Position numbers and translations under genes: made by a program. From Neoceratodus forsteri (taxonomy: Eukaryota > Chordata > Ceratodontiformes > Ceratodontidae): a DNA stretch of 64,000 nt. The stretch is taken from assembly GCA_016271365.2 (NCBI GenBank), contig CM057450.1:1803276967-1803340966 (forward strand), in the 5' to 3' direction. Under the pieces are notes generated by a model. That model made no database searches. It saw nothing but the letters and a program-made list of their open reading frames with translations, and was not told the DNA's origin. Positions 1 to 9,855 of the stretch are shown piece after piece (position 1 is the stretch's first letter; each line of letters begins with the position of its first letter).

Positions 1-1018
1 GCACACAGCCCGAACTTGCGCTGCTCTGGGTTTTCCTGGCTCGGCTCCCTTGCCAGCCACTTGGACACTTTCCATATAACATGGAAACATTTACTGGTGT
101 CTCCCTAAACCACCTGTGAGCACTTCTGCTCCATAAGGAATCTTCCTCATCAATCCCACTTTTGGGTACTTTTCCCAGGCACTGGTCAAGTACCTGAGAA
201 AAGGCAACAGGTGTCCCAGAGCAAATCCGTAGAGGTGAATTTGGTTACTACTGATGTGGGGTCTCCCACCTCTCGCTCCCATAATTCATACCGGCCATTA
301 CTCTTGACTGTAACACCTCATCCTTTAAAACACTTCGCTGTGTAGATTCTTTTAAATGTATTTCACATTCAATCTACTGTCTTTACATCCCATTTGTGCT
401 GGACTTGAACATACTTAATAAGTGGCTTTGTCCATTACTCTAGGCCCCCACAGAGTTAAGCAGTCCAATCCCACATCTTCCAAACTGTACATTGGCTGTC
501 TTTTCCTGACCCCACAGTAATAGTCCTTTAGTTTCATCTTGATGCAGGTGAAAACACATGGCCCTTTAGCAGAGCGAACTCACCCTTTGGTTGCAGGTGC
601 CCCACAGGCGTTTCCTCCTCAAGGAATTCTCTTCCAGAGCTTCTGGTGCCTCAGCACGAACTTAAACAAGGTAGCTTCTTTTCCCTAGCGGATCAAGGGG
701 TTTGCTCCTGGAAGCAGGCTGATACCTTCCCCAATCCCCTGAGGATGGGACCCTGAACCATTAAAAGCGGTCTCCACCACTTCAATATGCTCTTCTTGTG
801 TTCCTCTTCAGGGGAGAACACACGCCTATACAACAAAGTAGCTCTTTCACAGAGCTTAGAGTCTCAAGGCCTGCTTACAGCAGAGCCCCTTTTTCAGTCT
901 GCCACACTCTACTGAACTCTACAGACTCTCTTCAAATTCCCCAACATTCTACTCTAACCTCCACGGCAACATTCCAGTGTGGCTTATGCAGCTGCGACAG
1001 TTCTAAATGATGTCATCC

Positions 1019-1040
1019 CTCAGTCTCAGCTGAGACTGAG
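1019..1040. repeat. 22-bp perfect palindrome
   Basis: The two 11-base arms (CTCAGTCTCAG and its reverse complement) meet with no spacer, so the site reads the same on both strands. No surrounding gene or transposon end explains it. Confidence 0.8.
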
Positions 1041-1353
1041 AACAGAGTAAGACAGTGTGAAATCCATTTAACTGTAGTTTCACAGCTGCCTTCCTGCCTA
1101 CCACTAGGTCTTACTGGGATTCTAGTAACCCAGGGTAACAGGGGGTTACACTAGATTGACAACAGGCACTGGTATATTCAAGAGTATCGCCTTTACTGAA
1201 ATTTATGCTGTATTTGTCTGTTGATCCACATTTTCTTTACATCCACTATGTATCAGCCTGCAGTTTCTCAGGATTCCAAGCTCAGTTTATCCATCCTTCT
1301 CAGTCTTCTCTGTGACCTAGCTCCCTCTTCCTAGTTGCTGCTTGGAGCCGGAC

Positions 1354-1371
1354 TGTGTGTGTGTGTGTGTG
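1354..1371. repeat. (TG)n microsatellite
   Basis: About nine uninterrupted TG dinucleotides followed by GCGC; an ordinary vertebrate simple repeat. Confidence 0.9.
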
Positions 1372-1789
1372 CGCATAGAGGATGTAAAATAAATACCTTT
1401 AGCAGAATTATAGTTAAAGCGTACAAATATTTTGTCATTGATTGAAGATTTATCTTTTTTTTTTTTTTTGCAGGCTACTGAAGAATTTAAATATCAAGCC
1501 TGCAAATTAAAACCCTTGGACAACATACAAAGCAGGACCTGCAGCAAAGCCTGATGTAAGAGTTGGATTACTTCCTGAGGATATGATGTAGAATTTGGGG
1601 ACCACATAACTTCCCCCCAAACAAATTTGCCTTTCTTTTTGTAGAAGTATTATAGGAATTTGGCTTTACATTTGCCCAGTTTCATACACCCGAGGGTGCT
1701 GGGAAGCTAGCATAAATTCAAATCGCCTTGGCTGGTCTGTTCAACTGCACTTGAGATAGGGTGGTGCTGTGCTAGGGAGGGAAAGCTGA

Positions 1790-2780
1790 TGTGGTACCCC
1801 TGTAAAGCGAGCCAAGGGACGAGATGAGGAACTAGACCAGTCAGCTTGACATCAACTGTTGGCAAGCTGATGGAAGCAATTCTCAAGGAAAGATTGGTCG
1901 AGTTACTTGAGGGCAAATGGACTACAGGATGACAGGCAGTATGGGTTTATGATAGGTAGGTCTTGCCAAACAAATTTGATCAGCTTCTACGATTGGATCA
2001 CTAGGGCTGTAGACAGCAGCCAAGCAGTAGATATACTGTTTCACAGAAACCAATGACACCAAGGAACATTTGCTTGAAAAATCCATTGGTACCAAGCAAG
2101 TTGATTATTGGAATTTATTACTTGTGCAAAACAGCATCTTAAAATAGTGTAAGGTGAGGTACAGATGCACTGCATCTGGATTTCAATAAGACCTTTGACT
2201 CCATCCCCTCGTAAAGGTTGATCAGACAGCTGGAAGACATTGGGAAAGGTGAGAAATTGACCAGGGGTTGACAGACTGGCTGGGGGAGAGGCAGTGGGTT
2301 TGATGAGTGGTGGTCTGGGGTTACAATTGGGGATGAGGGTACTTGAAAGTGGGGGTTCCACAGGAGTCTGAGTCCGTGCTTGGTCCAGTTTCATTCTGTG
2401 TGTTCATTAACGACACTTGGGACAGCGTCAAAAGAAAACACATTTGCCCATTCGCAGACAACACCAAGCTCTATGGGATGGTGGTCACAGAGGAAGACCA
2501 GCGAAGAGGACCTGGCGAGGTCAGAGAGGTGGTCTGAATCTGGCAGTTGGGATACAATGCAAAAAAAATAAAATGTATGGTAATGCACATAGGTTGGAAG
2601 AGCCCCAGGGCGAGTACATACTTGGGGTGGTGAGAGTTGCAGTCTTGGAGGAGGAGAAGGTTCTTAGGATAGCAATCACAAACAACATGAAACCTTCCAG
2701 TGCAGTTCAAAAACCGGCAGCAAAGGCTAACAGGATGCTGGGTTGCATTTGAGGATTTCACCAGCAGAAGGAAAGAGGTA
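1790..2780 (+). pseudogene. CR1-like LINE reverse transcriptase, 5' part (broken)
   Basis: This is the reverse-transcriptase part of a non-LTR retrotransposon of the CR1 type, 5'-truncated. In shifting frames one reads an SLTST-like segment followed by a 'KLMEAILKERL' stretch, a 'DFNKTFDSIP' stretch (normally DFSKAFD), and the catalytic box as FADNTKLYG, in which the second catalytic aspartate is replaced by asparagine. The thumb region follows with a 'RVAVLEEEKVL' stretch and ends at 'RMLGC'. About 130 bp near 2040-2165 do not align with the LINE and may be a small insertion. The same LINE resumes at 8366 in a compatible frame, so DIRS copy A has split it. Stops and frameshifts make it non-functional. 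Confidence 0.8.
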
Positions 2781-2794
2781 TTCAAACAACATGA

Positions 2795-2955
2795 AGTCTT
2801 GCTGTATTTTGACAATTGCAGTGATTCTCAACCTTTGAACTGCCCGGAGAACTCAGGTTAACTTTCCATGCAGGGCATGGAGCAGCTGAAGCTTGAGCTC
2901 GAGCTCGGTTGAAGTCTCTGTCTGGAGTGTTTTAAGCTTAAACCGTCAGATTCTT
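2795..2955 (+). repeat. DIRS-alpha A left inverted terminal repeat
   Basis: About 160 bp starting GTCTTGCTGTATT. Apart from a few substitutions and short indels it is the reverse complement of 8176-8333. Shared landmarks are AACTGCCCGGAGAACT, GTTAACTTTCCATGCA and AAACCGTCAGATTCTT. Confidence 0.9.
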
Positions 2956-3328
2956 TACTCCACCTCACTGAGCAGGTCGCTCCGGAGATTTCTCCTTCAG
3001 CTTGGTTTGAAAGTCTGTTAAAGTTTTCAGTTTTCATTGGTTTTAAACTGAAAAAGTATCCGAATAGTCGGTTCAGTCTCTGTCTGTGGTGCCGTGAGTA
3101 CGAGATAGGAATTGTTTTGTTTTCTGTGTGGAACTTGTAAAAGTGCGGTCGGTTCAGCTGAACCGCCATTTGATTGAGATTTTGTTGGCATACTTAGTGT
3201 GTGGTTACGGTTCTTATTAGTTCTAAAAAACTTTTTTACTGTTTTTCAATAGCCGTGACACGGTTAGGAACCGATAAGGAGTCTTGCCTGGCAGTTGCCG
3301 AAAAAGGGTAAGTTTGTTTAGGTTGGTC

Positions 3329-5047
3329 GTGTCTGAGAAACCCAAGAAAAAACTGGTCCCACTAAGTTTCAACACTGCAGTGAGTGTGGGAGATCTTTGC
3401 TAAGGCCGATCCCCACTCCACCTGTGTTTATTGTCTGGGGTTTGACCACCTCGATTCAGACTGCCAAATATGTAAAACTTTCCCAAATCTACCCTTGAGA
3501 AGAGATTAGGTAGACTGAGGAAAAGGAGGCGAGAAGTCCGCTGACCTGATGGCCAGCCCGGTTCAGTTTCGACCGAACCAGAAGGAGTGCCTCTGACCAG
3601 GCTGATACTTTCGGCAAAGGAGAGCAGATTCGAGGGATCGGTTCTGACAAAAAAAACGCAAAGATAAATCGACTGGTTCGGATCCAGAGGCTCATGTTCC
3701 AACCGGCCAAGAGATAGCCAGGGCAATTCAGATTGTGGAATCGCTCCGTCCCGTTCCGACCGATCCTGCCCTTCTGGCAGGTGTTCGTTCGATGGTTCTC
3801 CCGGTTCAAGAGTATACCCTTGAAGATTTTTATGAACCGGAATTTGAAGAGGAAGGGAATTGGAGGATTATGATATAAGTGAAGGTCTGGATGTGCCTGT
3901 GGAACCGGACATCTCCCCAGACAGACCTTAAGGTTTTTCCCTCCTAGGCTTTCTGAGTCCCCTTCTCACTTTGTTTTACAGAAAGGTGGCTGAAACCCTC
4001 CAGCTTCCTATGGAGGAGGCTGTGGAAGACCAAGAGGAGCCTGACTATGTAGAGATGATGGATATCCCAGAGTCCTGGAGACTGTCTATTCCCTCCATAA
4101 ATCTTTTAGGAAACAGACACTAAAAATCTTAGTCTCCTAACACTATACCTCCTGTGGATAGAAGAATGGACAAGAGGTATACACTTTCAGGCTCAGACAT
4201 GGAGTTCTTATATCAACAATACAGCCATGTTGGGTAGTGCAGGCTGCTGCCTGTGACAAGGCAAATATTCCTTGGCTTCACACCCCTGACAAGGACTCCA
4301 GGAAGATTGATGCCATGGCAAAGAAACAGTACATGGCATCTTCTTTGGGACTCAGGCAGGATGAATTACATAGCCTATACAGCCAGGTACCAGAAGTTCA
4401 GGTGGGACACTGTACTGGCACTGGCTAACAGGCCTCCCCAGCTAGCCAAGGAGCTGGAGGCGGTGGCTGCAGATGGGATTGAGGCATCTAAGGTTCAGTT
4501 TCATGCTGCTGTGAACTCCAAAGATGTGTCATCAAGAGTCATGGCTACATCTGTGGCTCTTCGGAGGATGGTTTGGCTCAGATGTACTAGCCTGTCACAG
4601 GATACCCAGGCTAAGGCCATGGATTTCCCTGTGGTGGGTAATTCTCTGTTTGGGGAGCAGACAGAGAATTACAAGAAGAAATGGATGAGTACAGGACCAC
4701 TTACAGGAGTGCTCAGGCCAAGGAAAGGCAGGCAACTCCTCAAAGGCAGCAGTCTAGGGGCAGGAAGGCCTTTTCAAAGGCCCTTTACAAGCACAGGCCT
4801 CTTCTTCCTTTTCTCAGAGGGGTTCTTCAGAGGAAAGGCAGAAGGGGATGAGCAGGGCTGCATCCACTTCTCTGCCTATAGCCCCTGCCAGGCAGACACC
4901 CTAATGGGCCTGCCGGTCGACTCCCCTATTCCAGTAGTGGGCAGGCTGGCTTACTTTGTCCAGGACTGGATGTCTATTACATCAGACAAGTGGGTCTTGG
5001 AAGTAGTAAGCCAGGGACTGGTTCTCAGCTTCAAAAATTTCCAAAGA
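3329..5047 (+). pseudogene. DIRS-alpha Gag (copy A, broken)
   Basis: Gag would form the particle that packages the element's RNA. Alignment by eye with copies E (51211) and F (63415) places the start at 3329, where this copy has GTG instead of their ATG, followed by the shared codons for SEKPK. A Cys/His cluster follows at about 3390-3480 (a CVYCLGFDHLDSDCQ-like stretch), the usual N-terminal zinc-binding motif of these Gags. The middle is frameshifted. A long open stretch at 4253-5047 carries the C-terminal region, including 'SRVMATSVALRRMVWLRCTS' and 'AMDFPVVGNSLFG', both conserved in copy E. It lies directly upstream of the RT, as in other DIRS elements. Start-codon loss and frameshifts argue against function. 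Confidence 0.75.
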
Positions 5048-5049
5048 TG

Positions 5050-5830
5050 AGAGCCAGATTTTTCCACCTGCAAATCTCTGGAAACCCTTGCCCTACAGGC
5101 AGAGGTTTCTTCTCTCCAGCTTAAGAGCTATAGAGAGTACCTACCTACACCGGGCAAAGGACTGTACTCAAAGTACTTCCTGACCCCGAAAAAACAGGAG
5201 TGGCGACCATCCTAGACCTAAGATATCTAAACAAACATCTTTTAAAACCAAAGTTCAAGATGATAACTCTGGGAATAATCCTTCCTCTCTAAGGCCAGAG
5301 GACTGGCTAGCCTCCTGGACCTCAAAATGCCTACTGTCACATTCCCATCAGGTGCTCCCACAGAAAGTACCTCAGGTTCGAGTTGCCCTCAGGCCATTAT
5401 CAGTTCAGAGCAATGCCCTTTGGCCTAACCTCAGCCCTAAGGGTTTTCACAAAGTACCTGGCAGTAGTAGTTGCCTTTCTAAGAAGGCAAAAGATTTCGA
5501 TTTTCCATATCTGGATGATTGGCTAATAGTGGGTCAGTCTCCAGACCAAGTCAAGTCTCACCTGCAAGTGACCCAGCAAGTGCTCACTCTCAGGATTTCT
5601 TCTCAACCTTCCCAAGTCAGTTCTCGAACCAGTCCAGCTTCTTACCTTCATAGGGCAGAACTGGACACACCGAGCAAGAGCCTTTCTTCCTCTAGAAAGG
5701 GAAGGGCTCTTATGGAACTAGCTTCTTCCTTCAGGTATCTCGACCAGCAAGGCATTTCTCCAGCTCTTGGGCCACATGGCAGCTTCAACAGCAGTGGTCC
5801 AAGGCAAGATTCCAGATGAGGGATATTCAG
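5050..5830 (+). pseudogene. DIRS-alpha reverse transcriptase (copy A, broken)
   Basis: The RT would copy element RNA into DNA. Visible blocks are LDLRYLNKHLLKPKFKM (fingers), LPSGHYQFRAMPFGLTSA (the palm block before the catalytic site) and the catalytic box FPYLDDWLIVGQS at about 5500-5530, with both aspartates present. 'SVLEPVQLLTFIGQNW' follows as the thumb. The segments lie in different frames, for example a shift around 5340. The closest relative in the window is copy E (52725-53690), where the same region is nearly one open frame. The YLDDWL form of the YxDD box is what I expect for DIRS RTs. Confidence 0.85.
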
Positions 5831-5959
5831 TTCCACCCAAGAGCTTTCTGGTCTCAGAGAAAGGACTCCTACCAAACTGATTCCAGTGACTCTGACCTTG
5901 ATCCAAGCCTCCAGTGGTGGCAGGATCAGGACAATTTAAGGCAAGGTGTTCCTTTTGTT

Positions 5960-6700
5960 GGTCAACCTTGTTCAGTGGTCCTTACCACAGATGCTTCTCT
6001 CCTGGGCTGGGGAGCCCACCTGGGGTCCCTCACTTCCCAGGGCCTGTGGTTCCCCAAGAATCCCTTCTCCACATCAGTCTTCTAGAGCTCAGGGCAGTTT
6101 TCTGGCTCTAAAGCGTTCTCACAGTCAGTTCAGAAAAGGTGGTTCAAGTCAGAGACAGACAACACCACCACCTCCACCATGTGGTACATCAACAAGTAGG
6201 AGGCACTCTGTCCATGGCCTTGTGCAAGAAGCCATGAAGTTGTGGTCCCTGGCTTATTCCATGCAAACCTCTCTTGTAGCAGTTCACCTTCCAGGCAAGG
6301 ACAATGTGCTAGCAGGTACACTGAGCAGGATTTCTCAGGGCCATCACGAATGGTCCCTGGACCCCCAGGTTTTGAAGGTGATTTTTTTCATGGTGGGGCA
6401 CTCCAGAAATAGATCTCTTTGCAGCCCCAGACAATCACCAACTCCTCTCTTTTGTTGCAGACCTCCAGTCCTGGACTCGCCTCCTCTGGACGCCCTGATC
6501 CTCAATTGGGAGGGAAGTTTCGGTATGCCTTTCCTCCCTTCCCTCTCCTGTTCAAAGGTTTGGTAAAATAAGGTCTCAACCATGCAAGGTGATTCTGATT
6601 GCTCCAGATTGGGTCAGACAGCCCTGGTACCCCCTGTTACTGTCTCTAGCAGTCCATCTTCCCTATCTCTTCCCAGGAATTACAACCTGTTAACATCCTC
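5960..6700 (+). pseudogene. DIRS-alpha RNase H and methyltransferase-type domains (copy A, broken)
   Basis: RNase H, which removes RNA from the RNA:DNA hybrid, is recognised from LTTDASLLGWGAHLGS (first catalytic Asp), a TDNTTT-MWYINK segment and the 'LPGKDNVLAGTLSRI' stretch. From about 6390 the Dam-like domain typical of DIRS elements follows: a degraded LFA-type start, an 'AFPPFPSP' stretch (the NPPF-like motif) and VILIAPDWVRQPWYPLL. An in-frame TAG interrupts the 'YINK' region near 6197 and there are further shifts. The same order is present in copies C, D and E. Confidence 0.8.
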
Positions 6701-6711
6701 TCAGGGAGGAT

Positions 6712-7770
6712 TTGGTACCCCAATCTTCAGTCTTTCAATCTCAAAGCATGGCTCTTGAAGAGTTAGTTTGCAGATCTGCATCTTTCCCAAGGGTTCTGGA
6801 TGTCCTCAAGCCTTCTAAAGCCCTCCACCAGAAACACAACTCCAAATGGAAAAGATTCAGCATTTGGTGTTCTAAAAAGCATATTTCTTGGACACTGCCG
6901 ACTTGCCTCTGGTTCTGGATTATAGGTCCATGTTAATAGCCTAGGCCTCAGACCAGCTACTCTCAAGGTACACCTGTCAGCTGTTTCTGCGTTTTGTCTG
7001 TGGGGAAGCTTTCCTCACTATGTTCCCATCCTGTGTTCTGTAAATTTTTAAAGAATTGCTTCACACCAGTCCCCTTTTGAGGCTCTGCCCTGCCTGGGAT
7101 TTGAATGTTTGCATTGCTCAACATGCAACCCCTTTGAGCCTATGTCTTCAGCAGAGCTTAGTACTTGACTTGGAAAACTGTGTTCCTGGTAGCCATTACC
7201 TCTGCCAGGCGTATCAGTGAATTGCAAGCCCTGTCAGTGGAACCTGATTTTATCTCCTTTCACAGGGATAAAGTGGTTCTTAGAACCAATAGAAGGTTCT
7301 TGCCCAAAGTGGTTTCAGTCTTCCATTTAAACCAGTCTGTGTCTCCCTGTTTTCTTGCTGATCATTCTTCCTCAGGAGAGAGGAGGCTACACAGTTTAGA
7401 TGTCAAAAGAGCCCTTAGTTACTACATGGAGCGTGCAGGGTCACAGGTTTGACTGCCTCAGTTGTTCCTCACTTATGGAGAAGTGGGAAAGGGCAAACCT
7501 GCCACCAAAAGATCTATTGCCAGGTGGATTGTGTCTTGTATATAATTCTGCTATAAGAAACTGGGAAAATCTCCACCCTCAGGCCTGAGGGCTCATTCCA
7601 TCAAGAGGTACAGCTGCTTCCTGGCTGCGTCAGGGATATGCCTCTTAGAAATTTGTCAAGCAGCCACCTGAAAACAGTCCATACCTTTACCAAGCATTAC
7701 TCTCTGGATATCCAGGCTAGGAGTGATGCTCGGTTTTGCACAACAGTACTTCAGAGCCTCTTCCCAAAGT
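6712..7770 (+). pseudogene. DIRS-alpha tyrosine recombinase (copy A, broken)
   Basis: The recombinase would integrate the circular DNA intermediate. The N-terminal part is seen at 6712-6936 (SKWKRFSIWCS and neighbours). The catalytic core starts at 7165 with TWKTVFLVAITSARRISEL, where the first Arg of the ARR triplet region is the family's conserved box I arginine. The HxxR box near 7590 is disturbed: copy E reads HSTRG, here HSIKR, which suggests a small insertion. The last block around 7665-7695 reads TVHTFTKHYSL-like only after a frame change, with the terminal His and the Tyr nucleophile recognisable. It ends just before the internal complementary region. Confidence 0.8.
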
Positions 7771-7812
7771 AGGTTCTGTCCCTCCTCCTTGGAGGTACTG
7801 CTTGATAGTCTG

Positions 7813-7909
7813 AATTGTCAGAATACAGCAAGACTTCATGTTGTTTGAAGAAAAAATTACTCACCTTAGTAATTATATTTCTTCTAATGGAGTCTTGCTG
7901 TATTCTGAC
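7813..7909 (+). repeat. DIRS-alpha A internal complementary region
   Basis: The first half (7813-7849) is the reverse complement of the element's left end (2781-2817) with one mismatch. The second half (7850-7909) appears to be an exact 60-base reverse complement of the right end (8306-8365). The two halves abut, so this sequence equals the inverted junction of the two termini. This is the DIRS-1-type arrangement used to rebuild the ends through a circular intermediate. Confidence 0.93.
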
Positions 7910-8175
7910 CTCCTCCCTCCCTCCCTCCTCCTCCCCTCTCAGAACCTGTTTTTGGGAAGTGGGTGGGCAGGTGCAGTGTTGCACCCCAGGGTGTTTTGCT
8001 TGCCCTCCTCTCTTTTTTGTTTGGGTGCTTATTATTTTTGTTATTTTTAGTACATTGGGTTTTGTTTTGGGGTTTCATGACTTGTCTTCCTTGGAATCAA
8101 AACTTTTCTCCAGCCAGTTGGCTAGTAGATTTTTACAATTTCCTTATAGAATTTTTAGTTTAGTTGGGTTCAGAA

Positions 8176-8333
8176 GAATCTGACGGTTTAAGTTCAAAAC
8201 ACTCCAGGCAGACTTCAACCGAGCTGGGCTCAGCTGCCCATGTCCTGCATGGAAAGTTAACCCTTAGTTCTCCGGGCAGTTCAAAGGTTGGGATTCACTG
8301 CAATTGTCAGAATACAGCAAGACTCCATTAGAA
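8176..8333 (-). repeat. DIRS-alpha A right inverted terminal repeat
   Basis: Reverse complement of 2795-2955. Beyond it (8334-8365) lies right-end-specific sequence GAAGAAATATAATTACTAAG followed by GTGAGTAA and a T-run, which is absent from the left end but present in the internal complementary region. Confidence 0.9.
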
Positions 8334-8365
8334 GAAATATAATTACTAAGGTGAGTAATTTTTTC

Positions 8366-9246
8366 ATTCTGCCGCTGTACAGATTCTTGTTATTCTACGG
8401 CACCTGGAGTACTGTGTGTGGTACTGGAGCCCTTACCTCAGGAGTGATGTAAATCAGCTGTAGGCAGTGCAGAGTAGGGATACAAACATGATCCAAGGGC
8501 AAAAGGGTATCCCATAAAAGAGAATCTAGTAAACCTGAACATGTAACAGATGAGAAAATGGAGAGGAGAACATAATTGAGACCTTCAGATACCTCAAATA
8601 TGTAAACAAGTAGACCTTGTGGATCTTTTAACATCAGCGAAAATAGGAACACCAGATGGCACAATTGCAAGGTGGCGGGGGTAGGTACAAGAAGGATGCC
8701 AGGATCACTCAGGCAGGAGTCAAATTGGCACTTGTCCACTAGCCAAATGCTGGTAAATTTTGTATTGGACTAGTAAGCTTTACCTTTAGCTAGCCCTGTA
8801 AGCTTGTTCTGCAGAAGGTAATGTGAATAAGCACACCAGCTGGTCCAGTGGAAATGTCTATGGGGCTAATGATTTTTTCTGTCACTAGCCCTGCTGGCTA
8901 GTGGTTGTAAAATTTAGTTTCGACCTGAGAGTGGTAACAGTATGGAATGTACTTCTAGTCTCAGAAAACACAGCTGCCCATCAAGGATTGCCGCTTTGTG
9001 CTCTGGATTAAGAGTTATGTGTTTTTGTGACCAACTGTGTTATCAAGTCTTTTTACCCACCCTGCTTTGTCCTTTTTAGGCTATATAGCTATGCTGTACA
9101 GCATATAAAGGAACTCTAGTGATAGGAAAGAGGGTAAGCAGTAGTTCATTTAGGATCTACGGTATATGAAACAGGAAGGAAAAATGGGCAGACTAGGTGT
9201 GCCAAACAGTCCTTATCTGCCGTCAAATTCTATGTTGCTCTGTCCT
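8366..9246 (+). pseudogene. CR1-like LINE, 3' part
   Basis: Continues the LINE interrupted at 2780. The first codons read 'FCRCTDSCY', then LEYCVWYWSPYLRSDV, the C-terminal RT block usually written LVRPHLEYC. The 3' untranslated tail near 9184-9246 contains ATGGGCAGACTAGGTGTGCC followed by CTTATCTGCCGTCAAATTCT. The same tail ends the copies at about 46805 and 57640, so all three belong to one family. Stops make it non-coding. Confidence 0.8.
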
Positions 9247-9855
9247 TTGCTGATGAACTGTATTTTTCTGTTTTTGGCTGCTGCAGACCCTAAGAAGTGC
9301 TTCATATGGATGGTGAAATCATCATGTTTCTCTTTAAACCATGTGGATCCCCAGGAAATTGGGTCCTGGCATGTAAAAAATAGAACATTTGTGGATTAGC
9401 ACCAGATTTTTATTTCAGAACCTATATTCACCCTCGTTTTCTTGTTGAAGCATTATACATTGGGACACTGTTTGTACTGTAATGCTAGGTGTGTTTAGAT
9501 TTTGTTTTAATTCACGTCACTTGTTTATATGGCTATATAGAATACTGTTTTTCAATTTTGAAACACCTTGAATATTTTGTGATTGGCTCAAAACTGATTA
9601 TATGATTATGTAATACTTGCTATAGGTATTTAACAGTTGACACATTTGTACCTAACCTCTGAAACTAAATCTGTGATGTGCCTTTGTGCTCACTGCTGAA
9701 TTGGAATTGTCAGTGTAGGGAACTTCAGCCATTTTTGAATTGTTAAGAGTAGGAAACTAGCATTTTGAAGTGTTTCAACTGCCTTAAGCTGTTTAAGTAT
9801 TAACAAAGTTTGAAGTTAAAAAACTGCTTTGTTTAACTGCTGAATTGCTGTATAT
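9247..9855. other. Unassigned AT-rich spacer
   Basis: I see no reading frame of note, terminal repeat or known repeat end here. It separates the CR1 3' end from the DIRS-beta left end. Confidence 0.4.

Larger units (their letters stand above)
1..1690. other. Unassigned flanking DNA
   Basis: No long reading frame, LTR pair or recognisable transposon domain was found here. The stretch holds a TG microsatellite, a poly-T run near 1455-1470 and a 22-bp palindrome, listed separately. Short open frames on both strands (about 60-70 codons) show no motif. It could be old degraded repeat or unique DNA. Confidence 0.4.
2781..8365 (+). mobile_element. DIRS-order retrotransposon, family alpha, copy A
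   Basis: A complete-length (5.6 kb) tyrosine-recombinase retrotransposon. In order it carries a left inverted terminal repeat, gag, reverse transcriptase, RNase H, a methyltransferase-type domain, a tyrosine recombinase, an internal complementary region (7813-7909) and a right inverted terminal repeat. There is no target-site duplication. The left junction is TTC followed by AAACAACATG and the right junction ends in a T-run plus TTC, which suits insertion of a circular intermediate at a TTC target. The host is a CR1-like LINE that continues on both sides. All coding regions carry frameshifts or stops. The boundaries are good to a few bases. Confidence 0.9.
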
